Below are positions 16,840 to 25,502 of a DNA stretch of 64,000 bases, piece by piece (within the stretch, counting starts at the first letter, position 1; every line of letters begins with the position of its first letter). The position numbers were made by a program, and so were the translations under genes. This stretch comes from SIG452 sp045631485. Lineage in GTDB: Bacteria; Bacillota; Clostridia; UMGS1840. The stretch is from contig JAZQUU010000038.1 of the NCBI GenBank assembly GCA_045631485.1, positions 62,001-126,000 on the forward strand. Reading direction: 5' to 3'. The notes beneath the pieces are model-generated. The model saw nothing but the letters and a program-made list of their open reading frames with translations. It was not told the DNA's origin and searched no databases.

Positions 16840-17538
16840 TTATTGCATTGTTTTTTCCATTTCCCGTTTTAATTTTGCGATAATTTTCTTTTCCAATCGG
16901 GAAATATAGGATTGAGATATCCCCATCATATCTGCCACTTCTTTCTGCGTTTTTTCTTCCTGACCGAAAATCCCGAACCGAAGAGAAATAATCAACTGTT
17001 CCCGTTTGCTCAGTTTGGAAACGGCATCTATGAGCACTTCTTTTTCCAGTTTTTTCTCGATTGCTTTATGGATAATATCCCCATCGGTTCCCAAAATATC
17101 GGATAAAAGCAATTCGTTGCCGTCGCCGTCCATAGATAAGGGTTCATCCAAAGACACATCATTTCGCTGATTGGAAATTTTGCGAAGATGCATTAAAATT
17201 TCATTTTCGATGCATCGGGAGGCATAAGTGGCAAGTTTAATGGACTTTTCCTGATTAAAGGAATTGACCGCCTTAATCAGACCAATGGTGCCGATAGAAG
17301 TTAAATCTTCCAGCGATACTCCCGTATTCTCAAATTTTTTGGAAATATAAACCACCAGACGAAGGTTATGTTCAATTAAGGTCTGTTTTGCTTTTTCATC
17401 CGATAAATTTGCAATTAACGCCTCTTCGTGTTCGGGGTCCAGAGGCGGCGGCAAAACATCGGAGCTTCCCACATAATGACATTCTCTGCCGAACAAACGA
17501 AATATCCGTTTTAACAAAGATTGAAATAATTTCTTCAT
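16840..17538 (-). CDS. sigE: RNA polymerase sporulation sigma-E factor
   Basis: The 232-residue protein starts with a basic amphipathic pro-sequence (KKLFQSLLKRIFRLFGRE), then the processing region CHYVGSSDVLPPPL, matching the pro-sigma-E cleavage zone. Region 2 contains LRLVVYISKKFENTGVSLEDLTSIGTIGL, and region 4 contains QKEVADMMGISQSYISRLEKK. Sigma-E directs early mother-cell genes during sporulation and is activated by SpoIIGA cleavage. It follows spoIIGA after 13 bases. AGAAAGGAAA precedes the ATG. Confidence 0.95.
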   Translation of the reverse strand: MKKLFQSLLKRIFRLFGRECHYVGSSDVLPPPLDPEHEEALIANLSDEKAKQTLIEHNLRLVVYISKKFENTGVSLEDLTSIGTIGLIKAVNSFNQEKSIKLATYASRCIENEILMHLRKISNQRNDVSLDEPLSMDGDGNELLLSDILGTDGDIIHKAIEKKLEKEVLIDAVSKLSKREQLIISLRFGIFGQEEKTQKEVADMMGISQSYISRLEKKIIAKLKREMEKTMQ

Positions 17539-17551
17539 AATGATTTCCTTT

Positions 17552-18343
17552 CTAATTTGACATTACAACGGCGGGATTGCAAATAGCGTCATATCCCTCG
17601 TGACAAAAAACATCTGACCAGGCGACCACCGCTTTCACAGGTCTGTTATCACAAGTGATGCGATCCGGTTTAAACGCATATAATATTCCCTCGTTTTCTG
17701 TGATAGTACGGCAGGGTATCACCCTGAAATTTTTCACATGTTCGGGAGAATGTATATCAAACAACGGTTTTAACAGTTCCGAATTCACCACAATGACGCC
17801 GCTATGCTCCAAAGGGTCTCTTAAGCGGTTTCCCGTGTCTAAAAAAGTTTCCAACCGAATGGTTTTCTCCCCGTAAGATAAACAAATTGTTTTCTTCTGC
17901 TCCGATCCTTTTTGACGGATGGTTGCCAGATAAAACCGTCCGCAAACCACCAGTAAAAAGGAACCGATTGCCACGGCACACAATGTGACCCGATTGGCGT
18001 TTTCCGAAAAAAAGGAGGCAGAAAACCGAATTCCGCCCGCCAGGGTGAAGCTAAGCAGATAATACAGAAGAAAGAGTCTTAAAAACTCTGCAAACCGTCG
18101 CACCGAAAAGGTAATAAAAATCATAAAAGCCGCCACCAAAATCTGAAACATCAGATGCTCCAAAAAACGATAGGAACCAACACAAAGCAAACAAAAATAT
18201 AAACTGCCGATGATGCTCCCCAAAATCCCCCTGCCAAAAGAGAATTTTCCGCCTCTTGCATAGGAAGTGAGAAACAAGAGCAGAAGATTCATCACAAAGT
18301 TATAACAAAACAACACATCAAAATACACAACGGTACGTTCCAT
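17552..18343 (-). CDS. spoIIGA: sporulation sigma-E processing peptidase
   Basis: From ATG 18343, after AAAGAGGCG, the protein has 263 residues. Five hydrophobic segments fill about residues 1-140 (VVYFDVLFCYNFVMNLLLLF is the usual start). A cytoplasmic aspartic-protease-like domain follows, with the catalytic DTGNRLRDP at about 167-175. SpoIIGA sits in the sporulation septum and cleaves pro-sigma-E. The gene order spoIIGA-sigE is conserved, and the promoter has the unusual long spacer expected for spoIIG. Confidence 0.95.
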   Translation of the reverse strand: MERTVVYFDVLFCYNFVMNLLLLFLTSYARGGKFSFGRGILGSIIGSLYFCLLCVGSYRFLEHLMFQILVAAFMIFITFSVRRFAEFLRLFLLYYLLSFTLAGGIRFSASFFSENANRVTLCAVAIGSFLLVVCGRFYLATIRQKGSEQKKTICLSYGEKTIRLETFLDTGNRLRDPLEHSGVIVVNSELLKPLFDIHSPEHVKNFRVIPCRTITENEGILYAFKPDRITCDNRPVKAVVAWSDVFCHEGYDAICNPAVVMSN

Positions 18344-18379
18344 AAAAAACGCCTCTTTCGCAAATTTCAAAGTAGGATG

Positions 18380-18424
18380 AGTATAGCACATCCGGCGGAA
18401 AAAATTTAGTCAATTTTGTCGCAT
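18380..18424 (-). promoter_or_regulatory. spoIIG-type promoter with 22-bp spacer and candidate 0A box
   Basis: Minus-strand TTGACT (18413-18408) and TATACT (18385-18380) are separated by 22 bases. The Bacillus subtilis spoIIG promoter is known for this over-long spacing, corrected by Spo0A-P. Directly upstream, TTTTGTCGCA on the plus strand (from about 18415) resembles the 0A box (consensus TGTCGAA). Confidence 0.7.
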
Positions 18425-18472
18425 CGGTCATTATTTTCGTTGACAAAATCCCAAGATTTTTGTGATTTGTTA

Positions 18473-18501
18473 TTGTATTTAAAGAAAAACTGTGTTATAC
18501 T
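18473..18501 (+). promoter_or_regulatory. sigma-A promoter of the XerC/D-type recombinase gene
   Basis: TTGTAT (18473-18478) and TATACT (18496-18501), 17-base spacer, divergent from spoIIGA; GGAGGG lies just before the GTG start. Confidence 0.65.
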
Positions 18502-18543
18502 GAATTTAACAAAGAAAATCGGACAAAAAAGGAGGGTTGGCTT

Positions 18544-19509
18544 GTGCAAACGGATTATCGGAAAAATCATTCTCAGCTGGTGCGCAATTTCTTGTCTCAC
18601 AAGCTGACTATTGAGGGAAAATCACCTCTCACCGTGAAAGAATATGCTTACGATTTGCAAACTTTTTTCCGTTACCTGGTAAAGCAAAAACAAACTCCCC
18701 AAACTCCCATGGAAGAAGTGGATATTTCTCACATTGACCCGGATTTTATCCGCTCCGTGGAATTAACGGATATATACGAGTACTTAATGTTTTTAAGCAA
18801 GGAAAAAGGAAATGGGGTAAAATCCCGTGCCAGAAAGCTTTCCGCCATCAAGTCCTTTTATAAATATCTTACCGTGAAAATGCATCTTCTGGATAAAGAT
18901 ATTGCCAAAGACTTAGAAATGCCGAAAATGCCGAAAACCCTTCCCCGCTACCTAGAGCTGGAAGAAGCAAAGCAACTGTTGAATGCGGTGGACGGCAAAC
19001 AAAAGGAACGTGATTTTCTGATGCTCACCATTCTATTAAATTGCGGATTGCGTGTGTCGGAACTTCAGAATATCCGTTTGACGGATATCCGCGGAAACAC
19101 ATTGACCGTAACGGGAAAAGGCAATAAGGAACGGCAACTGTTTTTAAACGATGCCACCGAGAAAGCGTTGAACGATTATCTTAAAGTGCGTCCCCGTTGC
19201 CAAAGCGATTATCTGTTGCTTTCTTCCCGACAAACTCCCATTTCGGTGGCAGGCATTCAATACACGATGAAGAATCTGTTCCGAAAAGCAGGCCTGGATG
19301 CCACAAAATTATCCACGCATAAACTTCGTCACACCGCTGCAACCTTAATGTATAAGCATGGAAAAGTGGATATTAAAACGCTGCAGAAAGTGTTGGGTCA
19401 CGAGCATTTAAACACCACCGAAATTTATACCCACACCGATGACACCTTGGTAAAAGAGGCCATCGACCTAAATCCCCTTGCCCATTTTGAAAAAAAAGAA
19501 ACCGAATAA
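18544..19509 (+). CDS. XerC/XerD-type tyrosine recombinase
   Basis: A 321-residue site-specific recombinase starting at GTG 18544 after AAAGGAGGG. The N-terminal SAM-like core-binding domain covers about 11-115. The catalytic set is complete: Arg170 in GLRVSEL, Lys in TGKGNKER (about 192-195), H-KL-R-H (259-263), His286 in LGHEHL and Tyr295 in TTEIYTHT. Length and full catalytic set suit a chromosomal dimer-resolution recombinase. The neighbours (spoIIGA, yjbQ) are housekeeping, so I read it as Xer rather than a phage integrase. Confidence 0.85.
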   Translation: MQTDYRKNHSQLVRNFLSHKLTIEGKSPLTVKEYAYDLQTFFRYLVKQKQTPQTPMEEVDISHIDPDFIRSVELTDIYEYLMFLSKEKGNGVKSRARKLSAIKSFYKYLTVKMHLLDKDIAKDLEMPKMPKTLPRYLELEEAKQLLNAVDGKQKERDFLMLTILLNCGLRVSELQNIRLTDIRGNTLTVTGKGNKERQLFLNDATEKALNDYLKVRPRCQSDYLLLSSRQTPISVAGIQYTMKNLFRKAGLDATKLSTHKLRHTAATLMYKHGKVDIKTLQKVLGHEHLNTTEIYTHTDDTLVKEAIDLNPLAHFEKKETE

Positions 19510-19537
19510 ATACTATCATACGAAAGGATGTGCGCTT

Positions 19538-19933
19538 ATGCTGACCTGCAGTTTGGTAACCGGTGCGGAGGGAATGTATAACATTACCGCCGAAATCAAA
19601 AAACAAGTGGAAAAACAAAATTACAAGGACGGAATTTTGCTGATTTACTGTCCCCACACCACCGCATCTGTGGTGGTAAGCGAAAACGTGGATGTGGATG
19701 TGAAAGCGGATATTTTGGCCGCAGTCAGTCAGGCGTTTCCCAAACGGGACGACCATCTGCACTACGAGGGGAACTCCCATGCACACATCCGTTCCACCTT
19801 AGCAGGCGTGTCCGTCACCTTACCGGTGGAAAACAGCAAACTTGTGTTAGGGCAGTTTCAGGGCGTTTACTTTATGGAGTTTGACGGACCCAGAACCAGA
19901 AATTATTACTTAAAATTTATTCCCACACCTTAA
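19538..19933 (+). CDS. YjbQ/UPF0047 family protein
   Basis: A 131-residue protein from ATG 19538 (AAAGGAT upstream). YjbQ motifs are visible: DGILLIYCPHTTASVVVSEN near 35-55, HLHYEGNSHAHIRSTLAG, and the C-terminal LGQFQGVYFMEFDGPR. The conserved His residues form a metal-binding site. Family members have been reported to have weak thiamine-phosphate synthase activity; the physiological role is unsettled. It follows the Xer gene after 28 bases and ends at a strong terminator. Confidence 0.9.
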   Translation: MLTCSLVTGAEGMYNITAEIKKQVEKQNYKDGILLIYCPHTTASVVVSENVDVDVKADILAAVSQAFPKRDDHLHYEGNSHAHIRSTLAGVSVTLPVENSKLVLGQFQGVYFMEFDGPRTRNYYLKFIPTP

Positions 19934-19943
19934 TTTAAAATGT

Positions 19944-19976
19944 AAAAAACGGTATTGCAATGCAATACCGTTTTTT
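19944..19976 (+). terminator. terminator after yjbQ
   Basis: ACGGTATTGC-AAT-GCAATACCGT with A6 before and T6 after; it can serve both this operon and the convergent recombinase gene. A second small palindrome, CGTTGTAT/ATACAACG (about 19980-20001), lies next to it near the island edge. Confidence 0.9.
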
Positions 19977-20044
19977 GTGTCGTTGTATAGTATCATACAA
20001 CGAGATACAAAAATGCTAAAAAAATCTGAAATAATCCCAAAAAC

Positions 20045-21712
20045 TTATTTCATGTTGTTTTCGTAGGACTGAATCATTTTCTTACTAATGTGACCCGAAC
20101 GACCTTTGAGTTTTGCCAAATATTTTTCGCAAATTTCTCCCGTAAAGATCTTAATTTCCAGTTTCAGACAATCGCCCTGAGGTGTAACAAAAATTTTATC
20201 AATATATTGATCAACAAAATCCTTCGTAATGAGTCCGTGAACAGCATCTCCCTGTGCCTTTTTTAATACTGCACGAATGGTTTCAATATGCTTTTTAAAT
20301 TCTTCCTTTGAATTCTGCTGTTCTGTAATCTCGAAAAGTTCCTCTTCATATTTTTTAATTTTTATTTTACATTCACCATTCATCTGCAAATATTCTTTAT
20401 CTGAAATATCGCCGTTTACATTATATTCCAACAATTTTGATTTTTTCTTATTCTCTGTTTCAATAAGCTTTTTCAGTTCACTGATTCTCCGCTGCATTTC
20501 ATCAGTTTCATCAATGGTCTTATACATTTCAATATACTCTTCAATCAGATCTTCCGCTATGCGAGAAGTTTCACGAAAAACATCCAGCAATATCGGCTTT
20601 AGTTCTTCTTCATAAATAGCAAACGAAGGGCACGCCTCAGTACCATTGTTGATTTTATTGGAACAAAGCCACTTACTGTTGACATTCCCTTTCCGGTCTT
20701 TGCTTCCCCTGCGATAATAGGAACACCCACAATGCGAACAAAACAGCTTTCCGGTCATCAGATTTCCGTGATTGCATAAATTCTGTCTTGCCTTCACATC
20801 TAAACTTCTTTTTTTCAGAACCTCGTTGGCTTGCTCCCAAAGCTCCTCAGATACAATCGCCGGTACAATCTGCCCCGTTTCATCTTTAAACATCACCCAT
20901 TCCTCAGGTGGCAGAAAATGCTGTTTTTTTGTAAACATATCCACCACTTTTACTTTATTTCCTACATAATACCCTTTGTATTTGGGATTGGAAATGGTAT
21001 TTGACATGGTTGAATGTGCTATTTTATTCCCATTCCGATTGCGGTAGCCTTTCTCATAAAATAAATTTTCCAATTGCTTCATACTGTATTCATTTGTGGC
21101 GTACAGTTCAAACAATTCCCGCACCATCTCGGCTTCCTCTTCGTTGATAACCAATCTTTTATCCTTCTTGTCATAACCAAAAATTCTGCTGTTTCCCAAA
21201 ACAACATTGTTTTTTATTGCCTGCTGATGCCCAAACTTAATTCGGGAAGACAGCTTCCGCAATTCGTCCTGAGCAATCCCGGACATAATCGTTAACCTAA
21301 GTTCAGAATCTTCTTCAAAGGTGTTGATATTGTCGTTCTGAAACAAAACACCTACCCCATAATTCAAAAGTTCTCGGGTAAACTGAATACTATCGAGTGT
21401 ATTACGTGCAAAACGAGATATTTCTTTCGTAATCACAAAATGAAATTTCCCCTGACGGGCATCTTCAACCATCTGATTAAAATTTTCACGTTTTTGTGTA
21501 GAAATCCCGGATATCCCTTCGTCGATATATCCGGGCACATATTCCCAATTTTTATTTTCCTTAATAAAATTGGTGTAGTACATCACCTGGTTGTCAAGGG
21601 AGTTAAGTTGTTCATCCTTTTCGGAAGAAACACGAGCATAAAAAGTAACCTTGAGCGGAAGTTCATAGATAGATTTTAGACGTAATTGCTGTCTGATCTC
21701 ATGTAACTGCAT
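20045..21712 (-). CDS. large serine recombinase
   Basis: The 555-residue protein has an N-terminal resolvase domain with the catalytic serine in FYARVSSEKDEQ (Ser29), then YIDEGISG, ITKEISRFARN and a long E helix. A recombinase domain follows (GYRNRNGNKIAHSTMSNTISNPKYKGY), then a zinc ribbon (LFCSHCGC ... WLCSNK ... EACPS) and a coiled coil rich in Glu/Lys (about 420-490). Such enzymes integrate and excise phages, ICEs and transposons. It sits at one edge of an AT-rich island, so it is the likely mobility gene. Attachment sites were not identified with confidence. Confidence 0.9.
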   Translation of the reverse strand: MQLHEIRQQLRLKSIYELPLKVTFYARVSSEKDEQLNSLDNQVMYYTNFIKENKNWEYVPGYIDEGISGISTQKRENFNQMVEDARQGKFHFVITKEISRFARNTLDSIQFTRELLNYGVGVLFQNDNINTFEEDSELRLTIMSGIAQDELRKLSSRIKFGHQQAIKNNVVLGNSRIFGYDKKDKRLVINEEEAEMVRELFELYATNEYSMKQLENLFYEKGYRNRNGNKIAHSTMSNTISNPKYKGYYVGNKVKVVDMFTKKQHFLPPEEWVMFKDETGQIVPAIVSEELWEQANEVLKKRSLDVKARQNLCNHGNLMTGKLFCSHCGCSYYRRGSKDRKGNVNSKWLCSNKINNGTEACPSFAIYEEELKPILLDVFRETSRIAEDLIEEYIEMYKTIDETDEMQRRISELKKLIETENKKKSKLLEYNVNGDISDKEYLQMNGECKIKIKKYEEELFEITEQQNSKEEFKKHIETIRAVLKKAQGDAVHGLITKDFVDQYIDKIFVTPQGDCLKLEIKIFTGEICEKYLAKLKGRSGHISKKMIQSYENNMK

Positions 21713-21759
21713 CTAAAACACCTCATATCGTAAAAAGTTTCGTTGTATCATTACTTTAG

Positions 21760-21788
21760 ATTATATCATATTAAAAAAAGAAATGCAA
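21760..21788 (-). promoter_or_regulatory. sigma-A promoter of the large serine recombinase
   Basis: Minus-strand TTGCAT (21788-21783) and TATAAT (21765-21760), 17-base spacer, divergent from the ATPase promoter. Confidence 0.65.
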
Positions 21789-21799
21789 TAGTTTTTTCG

Positions 21800-21880
21800 T
21801 TTTTGAAAAGTCATAAAAAAACTTTTCAAAAAATATTGAAAAGTTGGTTTTTTTATGTTATAATTCATTTGAAAAGTCAG
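21800..21880 (+). promoter_or_regulatory. promoter and repeat cluster upstream of the AAA/DUF4143 ATPase
   Basis: TTGAAA (21836-21841) and TATAAT (21859-21864) have a 17-base spacer. An inverted repeat TTTGAAAAGT/ACTTTTCAAA lies just upstream. GAAAAGT occurs again over the -35 box and once more between the -10 box and the start codon. The repeated sites bracket the promoter, as an operator would. Confidence 0.6.
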
Positions 21881-21896
21881 AAAGGTGGTTTTTTCT

Positions 21897-23213
21897 ATGC
21901 TATACCGAAAAATAGAAACTGTGATTAAAGACCATTTACACTCAGATACAAATAAGATTCTGTTAGTAGATGGCGCCAGACAGGTCGGTAAAACGTATAT
22001 CATCCGCTATGTCGGTAATAAACTTTTTGAAAACTTTATTGAAATCAATATGGTTGAAGATTCGTTAGGCGCCGGCTTGTTTGCCAACACAAAAACCGTG
22101 GAAGATTTCTACCTGCAAGTCAGCATGCTTGCGGGCGACAAAATGAAAGACAAAAAAAATACATTAATTTTCATTGATGAAATTCAAGCATATCCCCATT
22201 TACTCACACTTTTGAAATTTTTATCGCAAGATGGTCGATTCACCTATATTGCAAGCGGCTCTCTTCTGGGCGTTACCTTATCTCAGACCACTTCCATCCC
22301 TATGGGAAGTATCCGAAAGATACGAATGTTCCCTCTTGACTTTGAGGAATTTTTATATGCAAACGGATTTAACAAGCTTGCAATCGACATCATAGAGAAA
22401 AAATTCAGAAATTTAGAATCACTTGACGAAACGATGCATTGTAAGCTGATGGATTTATTCCGAAAATTTTTACTTGTGGGAGGTCTTCCCGATGCGGTAA
22501 ACGCATTTATTACAGAGAAGAACATTGTACGTGTCAGAGAAATTCAAAATGAAATTCACGACTACTATGCCGCAGATGCCTCCAAGTACGATGCAGAACG
22601 AAAACTGAAAATCAGAAGAATTTACGATTTAATCCCCTCCAACTTGGAAAATAAGAAAAAAAGGGTCATCGCACAAAGCATTGAAAATAAAAAAGGAAAA
22701 ACTTTTTCAGATTATGAAGACGAATTTGAATATCTGATTAGTGCCGGAATTGCCCTGAATGTTCAGGCGCTGTCCACACCGGTTTTTCCGCTGATTGAAT
22801 CCACGGGAAAAAATCTTCTGAAATTATACCTGAATGATGTAGGTCTTCTCACCGGAATTTTATACGGGAATAATATACGTGCCATTCTGGATGATGAAAA
22901 AAGCATCAATCTTGGGTCGGTCTATGAATGCGTAGTCGCAAGCGAGTTGGCAGCACATGGGCATAAGCTGTTCTACTATGATAATCGTACAAAAGGTGAG
23001 GTAGACTATTTGATTGATGACTATGACAGTCTGTCTGCCGTTCCCATCGAGGTAAAATCCGGAAAAGATTATACTGTGCATAGCGCTCTTAACACATTTG
23101 TTTCCAACGAGGATTATCATATCAAAAAAGCCTTTGTGGTATCAAACGAAAGAGATGTAACCAAAAAAGGTAAAATCACATATATCCCCATTTATTATAT
23201 TATGTTTTTTTAA
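21897..23213 (+). CDS. AAA-family ATPase with DUF4143 domain
   Basis: From ATG 21897 (GAAAGGTGG upstream) the protein has 438 residues. Walker A is GARQVGKT (26-33) and Walker B is TLIFIDEIQ near 88-96, followed by a sensor-like IASGSLLG. The C-terminal DUF4143 half contains GEVDYLI and VPIEVKSGK, the PD-(D/E)xK-like pattern of this family. These proteins are common and variable in gut bacteria; many are viewed as mobile or accessory, and their function is not established. Its promoter is divergent from the recombinase gene. Confidence 0.9.
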   Translation: MLYRKIETVIKDHLHSDTNKILLVDGARQVGKTYIIRYVGNKLFENFIEINMVEDSLGAGLFANTKTVEDFYLQVSMLAGDKMKDKKNTLIFIDEIQAYPHLLTLLKFLSQDGRFTYIASGSLLGVTLSQTTSIPMGSIRKIRMFPLDFEEFLYANGFNKLAIDIIEKKFRNLESLDETMHCKLMDLFRKFLLVGGLPDAVNAFITEKNIVRVREIQNEIHDYYAADASKYDAERKLKIRRIYDLIPSNLENKKKRVIAQSIENKKGKTFSDYEDEFEYLISAGIALNVQALSTPVFPLIESTGKNLLKLYLNDVGLLTGILYGNNIRAILDDEKSINLGSVYECVVASELAAHGHKLFYYDNRTKGEVDYLIDDYDSLSAVPIEVKSGKDYTVHSALNTFVSNEDYHIKKAFVVSNERDVTKKGKITYIPIYYIMFF

Positions 23214-23239
23214 CATAAGCACCGAAAATAAAGAAAAAA

Positions 23240-23278
23240 AATAAGACATCAATTCCTCTTCTAATTGATGTCTTATTT
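23240..23278 (+). terminator. terminator after the DUF4143 ATPase
   Basis: A perfect 15-bp stem AATAAGACATCAATT/AATTGATGTCTTATT around an 8-base loop, 26 bases after the stop codon. Confidence 0.85.
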
Positions 23279-23419
23279 CTTTGGATTGTGGCTTTTTGGA
23301 TGGCATTTTAGATAAATCAAATGCTCCATACGGTTTTTCTCCTTTTCGGTGATAATCCCTTCAGAGAAAAGAACCTTGTTAAAGTAATGAAGCCACACCT
23401 CTTTTGCTCTGTGATCTAT
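23273..23419 (-). CDS. possible small ORF of the mobile island (ATA start or lost start)
   Basis: A 48-codon frame ends at TAA 23275-23273 and contains AKEVWLHYFNKVLFSEGIITEKEKNRM. That resembles short SHOCT-like proteins found beside recombinases in Clostridial elements (from memory). AGAGGTG lies seven bases before an ATA codon at 23419-23417 where ATG would be expected, and an in-frame TGA lies just upstream. Either ATA is used or the start has decayed. The preceding minus-strand sequence (to about 23500) holds open fragments too short to name. Confidence 0.35.
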   Translation of the reverse strand: MDHRAKEVWLHYFNKVLFSEGIITEKEKNRMEHLIYLKCHPKSHNPKK

Positions 23420-23497
23420 GTTGGTTCACCTCTTACGCTTTTATTTTTACCGGTCTTTCGGATAATAATTCCAACTTTGAAAAAATTAGGGAGATTT

Positions 23498-23537
23498 CTA
23501 CCATGGACAGAAAGGCCGTACTTTCTGTCCATGGTAG
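23498..23537. repeat. perfect 17-bp inverted repeat
   Basis: CTACCATGGACAGAAAG and CTTTCTGTCCATGGTAG flank a 6-base loop. No U-run follows on either strand, so it is not a standard terminator. It lies just after the helicase gene, inside the island. Confidence 0.75.
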
Positions 23538-23563
23538 TTTCAAAAACGATTTTATATTGCACG

Positions 23564-25213
23564 TCATTGACTAACTCTGTACTTATCTTTGAGGCGCACT
23601 CCTATGTAGGTTGCCCTAGGTGAACCCGATGACAAAAGATTGCCATCATCGTCAATGCGTTTCTTCTTGACTGCTATCTTCTTGTGTTCTGTAATATAAT
23701 TCCTAATATTACCTCTCACCAATGCATCATTTTCTTTACAAAATGCTTCATAAGCAGATTTTACGACTTCTGTTGATTCGCAAGATTCTTTTTCAACAAC
23801 TAAACACTTGTCAAAGAAGCTCTTTTCCGGGCAGAATTGCACCATATTTTTTTGTTTAATTTTATGAGCTTCTTTGGCATACGGAAATTTTTCTCCGTTG
23901 TCCAGATATGACTTAAGCCCACCGATTGCCCAAGAAAAGATTCCATCTTTTTCGTCGAGCAGATCGACTGAGTAGTTTTTATTATCATCAATGATAGGAG
24001 CATTTAGATACGGAAAAAACAACAACCTGTTGAAAACTGCTTCTATGTCCCCAATATCAAGTTTGCTATCAAACCTAATCAAGTGATTAGATGAAAATAT
24101 CATCTTTGTTTCACCTTTAACAGTGCATGGATTAGCGTACAAAGCACGAGCTGCAATGGTATCATTATGAGATGTTAAAGCCTTAAAAGCTCCTACGTCC
24201 TTTAAATCTTCATTCTTCAAGTCAGGAGCTACATTCAAAATTTTTCCTGATAGAGTTGCCGCATACTCTTGCTTTTGTAAATCCGCCAAATCTGAATATC
24301 CAACGTAATCTTTACCTATAATTTCTGACAACACTTTGCACAAAACCGACTTTCCTGTATGAGGTTCTGAAATCAATAAAAACGCAGTTTTGGCGTTATT
24401 ATATTGTGAAAGTATATACCCGCAGATAGCTCGTAAGAGTTCTTTCATCTCTTCATCGCCATTTGTTATCAGGTCTACATATTTCAAGAACTCTTTACAC
24501 TTCGCTCCCGGTTTATAACTTGCCCTGATGTAGTGTTTAAACTTATACTTTGACGAATGTGGTAACAACGTACCATTCATAACATCAACTACACCGTTTA
24601 CACAATTTACGAACGGTCCGTTCGCAAAGAAATTATCATCAGTCACCAATTCTTCTGAAATTATCAACTGATTATATGCTTCCTTGTATTCTTGCGATGA
24701 AACTTTCATTCTGTCTTTTTCAGGCAACAGCATTCTTAATTTTAACGCAACATTGTTTGCATCGCTATTGTCATAGCAACCTGTTCTGGAATTATAAACC
24801 CATAAGCAACCATCTATCAATGCCAACTCATCCGCCCTCTTAAGCAATTCTGCCATTAGATTACTGTTTCGCTCGTTGCGCTCCGTAAGATTGCAACTGA
24901 TGTGTTCAGACATTTTCTTTACGCCTTTCTTATCCTTGAATTTGTTCTTCTTTTTCTTCTTGTGTTTTTTCTTTTTTTGCAGCGGATTCTCTGTCTTCTG
25001 AGAAGACGATTCGGGAATCGGGATTTTGTATCCTAAGTCCTCCAACCGCTTTAGAAGCTTTAATCGCATGTAAAGTGGTGTTGGGGTTAAATGGCGCAAA
25101 CCCTTTACAACGCCCTTTGGCTGTACATTTTCTGCTTCCTCCATCATTTTTTTGATTTGCTCTTCTCGGGAGCTGATAACATATCTGTTATCTCTTTTTA
25201 CAAGTGTGTTCAT
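23564..25213 (-). CDS. D5/P4-type superfamily 3 helicase (phage/plasmid primase family)
   Basis: A 549-residue protein. The first 100 residues are basic and end in a lysine-rich run (about 80-100). A D5_N-like domain follows (FANGPFVNCVNGVVDVMNG near 196-215), then an SF3 helicase core: Walker A SEPHTGKS (282-289), AATLSGKILNVAPDL for Walker B, and TKMIFSSNHLIRFD for motif C. No archaeo-eukaryotic primase domain is visible, so only the helicase part is present. It should drive replication of a plasmid-, satellite- or phage-like element. AAAGGAGGG precedes the ATG. It supports the island having been an autonomously replicating element. Confidence 0.88.
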   Translation of the reverse strand: MNTLVKRDNRYVISSREEQIKKMMEEAENVQPKGVVKGLRHLTPTPLYMRLKLLKRLEDLGYKIPIPESSSQKTENPLQKKKKHKKKKKNKFKDKKGVKKMSEHISCNLTERNERNSNLMAELLKRADELALIDGCLWVYNSRTGCYDNSDANNVALKLRMLLPEKDRMKVSSQEYKEAYNQLIISEELVTDDNFFANGPFVNCVNGVVDVMNGTLLPHSSKYKFKHYIRASYKPGAKCKEFLKYVDLITNGDEEMKELLRAICGYILSQYNNAKTAFLLISEPHTGKSVLCKVLSEIIGKDYVGYSDLADLQKQEYAATLSGKILNVAPDLKNEDLKDVGAFKALTSHNDTIAARALYANPCTVKGETKMIFSSNHLIRFDSKLDIGDIEAVFNRLLFFPYLNAPIIDDNKNYSVDLLDEKDGIFSWAIGGLKSYLDNGEKFPYAKEAHKIKQKNMVQFCPEKSFFDKCLVVEKESCESTEVVKSAYEAFCKENDALVRGNIRNYITEHKKIAVKKKRIDDDGNLLSSGSPRATYIGVRLKDKYRVSQ

Positions 25214-25412
25214 TTAAACACCCTCCTTTTTTTAATTACGAGCTTTTGTTGCCCGCACCTATAGTATCCTGTAGGGGGTATTCAAAAAAAACTCTCGTTT
25301 TTTACTAAATAAATTGACTAAAAAAACACTTAATTGCTTATCAACACAACGTTTTCGCCATTTTTTTTACGTTTACGTTGCTTACGAAAAACTTTTTTAA
25401 AAATTAAAAAAT

Positions 25413-25452
25413 AATCCCTAAAATCCTTGTGATTTCAAGGATTTTAGGGATT
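25413..25452 (-). terminator. terminator of the unknown 473-residue gene
   Basis: Perfect 17-bp stem AATCCCTAAAATCCTTG/CAAGGATTTTAGGGATT around a 6-base loop; on the minus strand a T-rich tract follows. The 25214-25412 stretch before the helicase gene is AT-rich and I see no gene in it. Confidence 0.85.
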
Positions 25453-25502
25453 TAAATTATTTGCGCTTTTTCTATTGACACGCTAACATTGCCAAACTGC
25501 AC

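Noticed and set aside
18544..19509. Tyrosine recombinase as the integrase of the adjacent island
   Set aside because: It is transcribed divergently from spoIIGA and co-directionally with yjbQ, has base composition like the housekeeping genes, and is separated from the island by a strong terminator; XerC/D is the better reading.
19980..21760. CGTTGTAT sequences on both sides of the large serine recombinase as attachment sites
   Set aside because: The shared stretch is only about 10 bases, and the right-hand copy lies in the leader of the recombinase gene rather than at an island boundary. It may be an operator, but att sites cannot be claimed.
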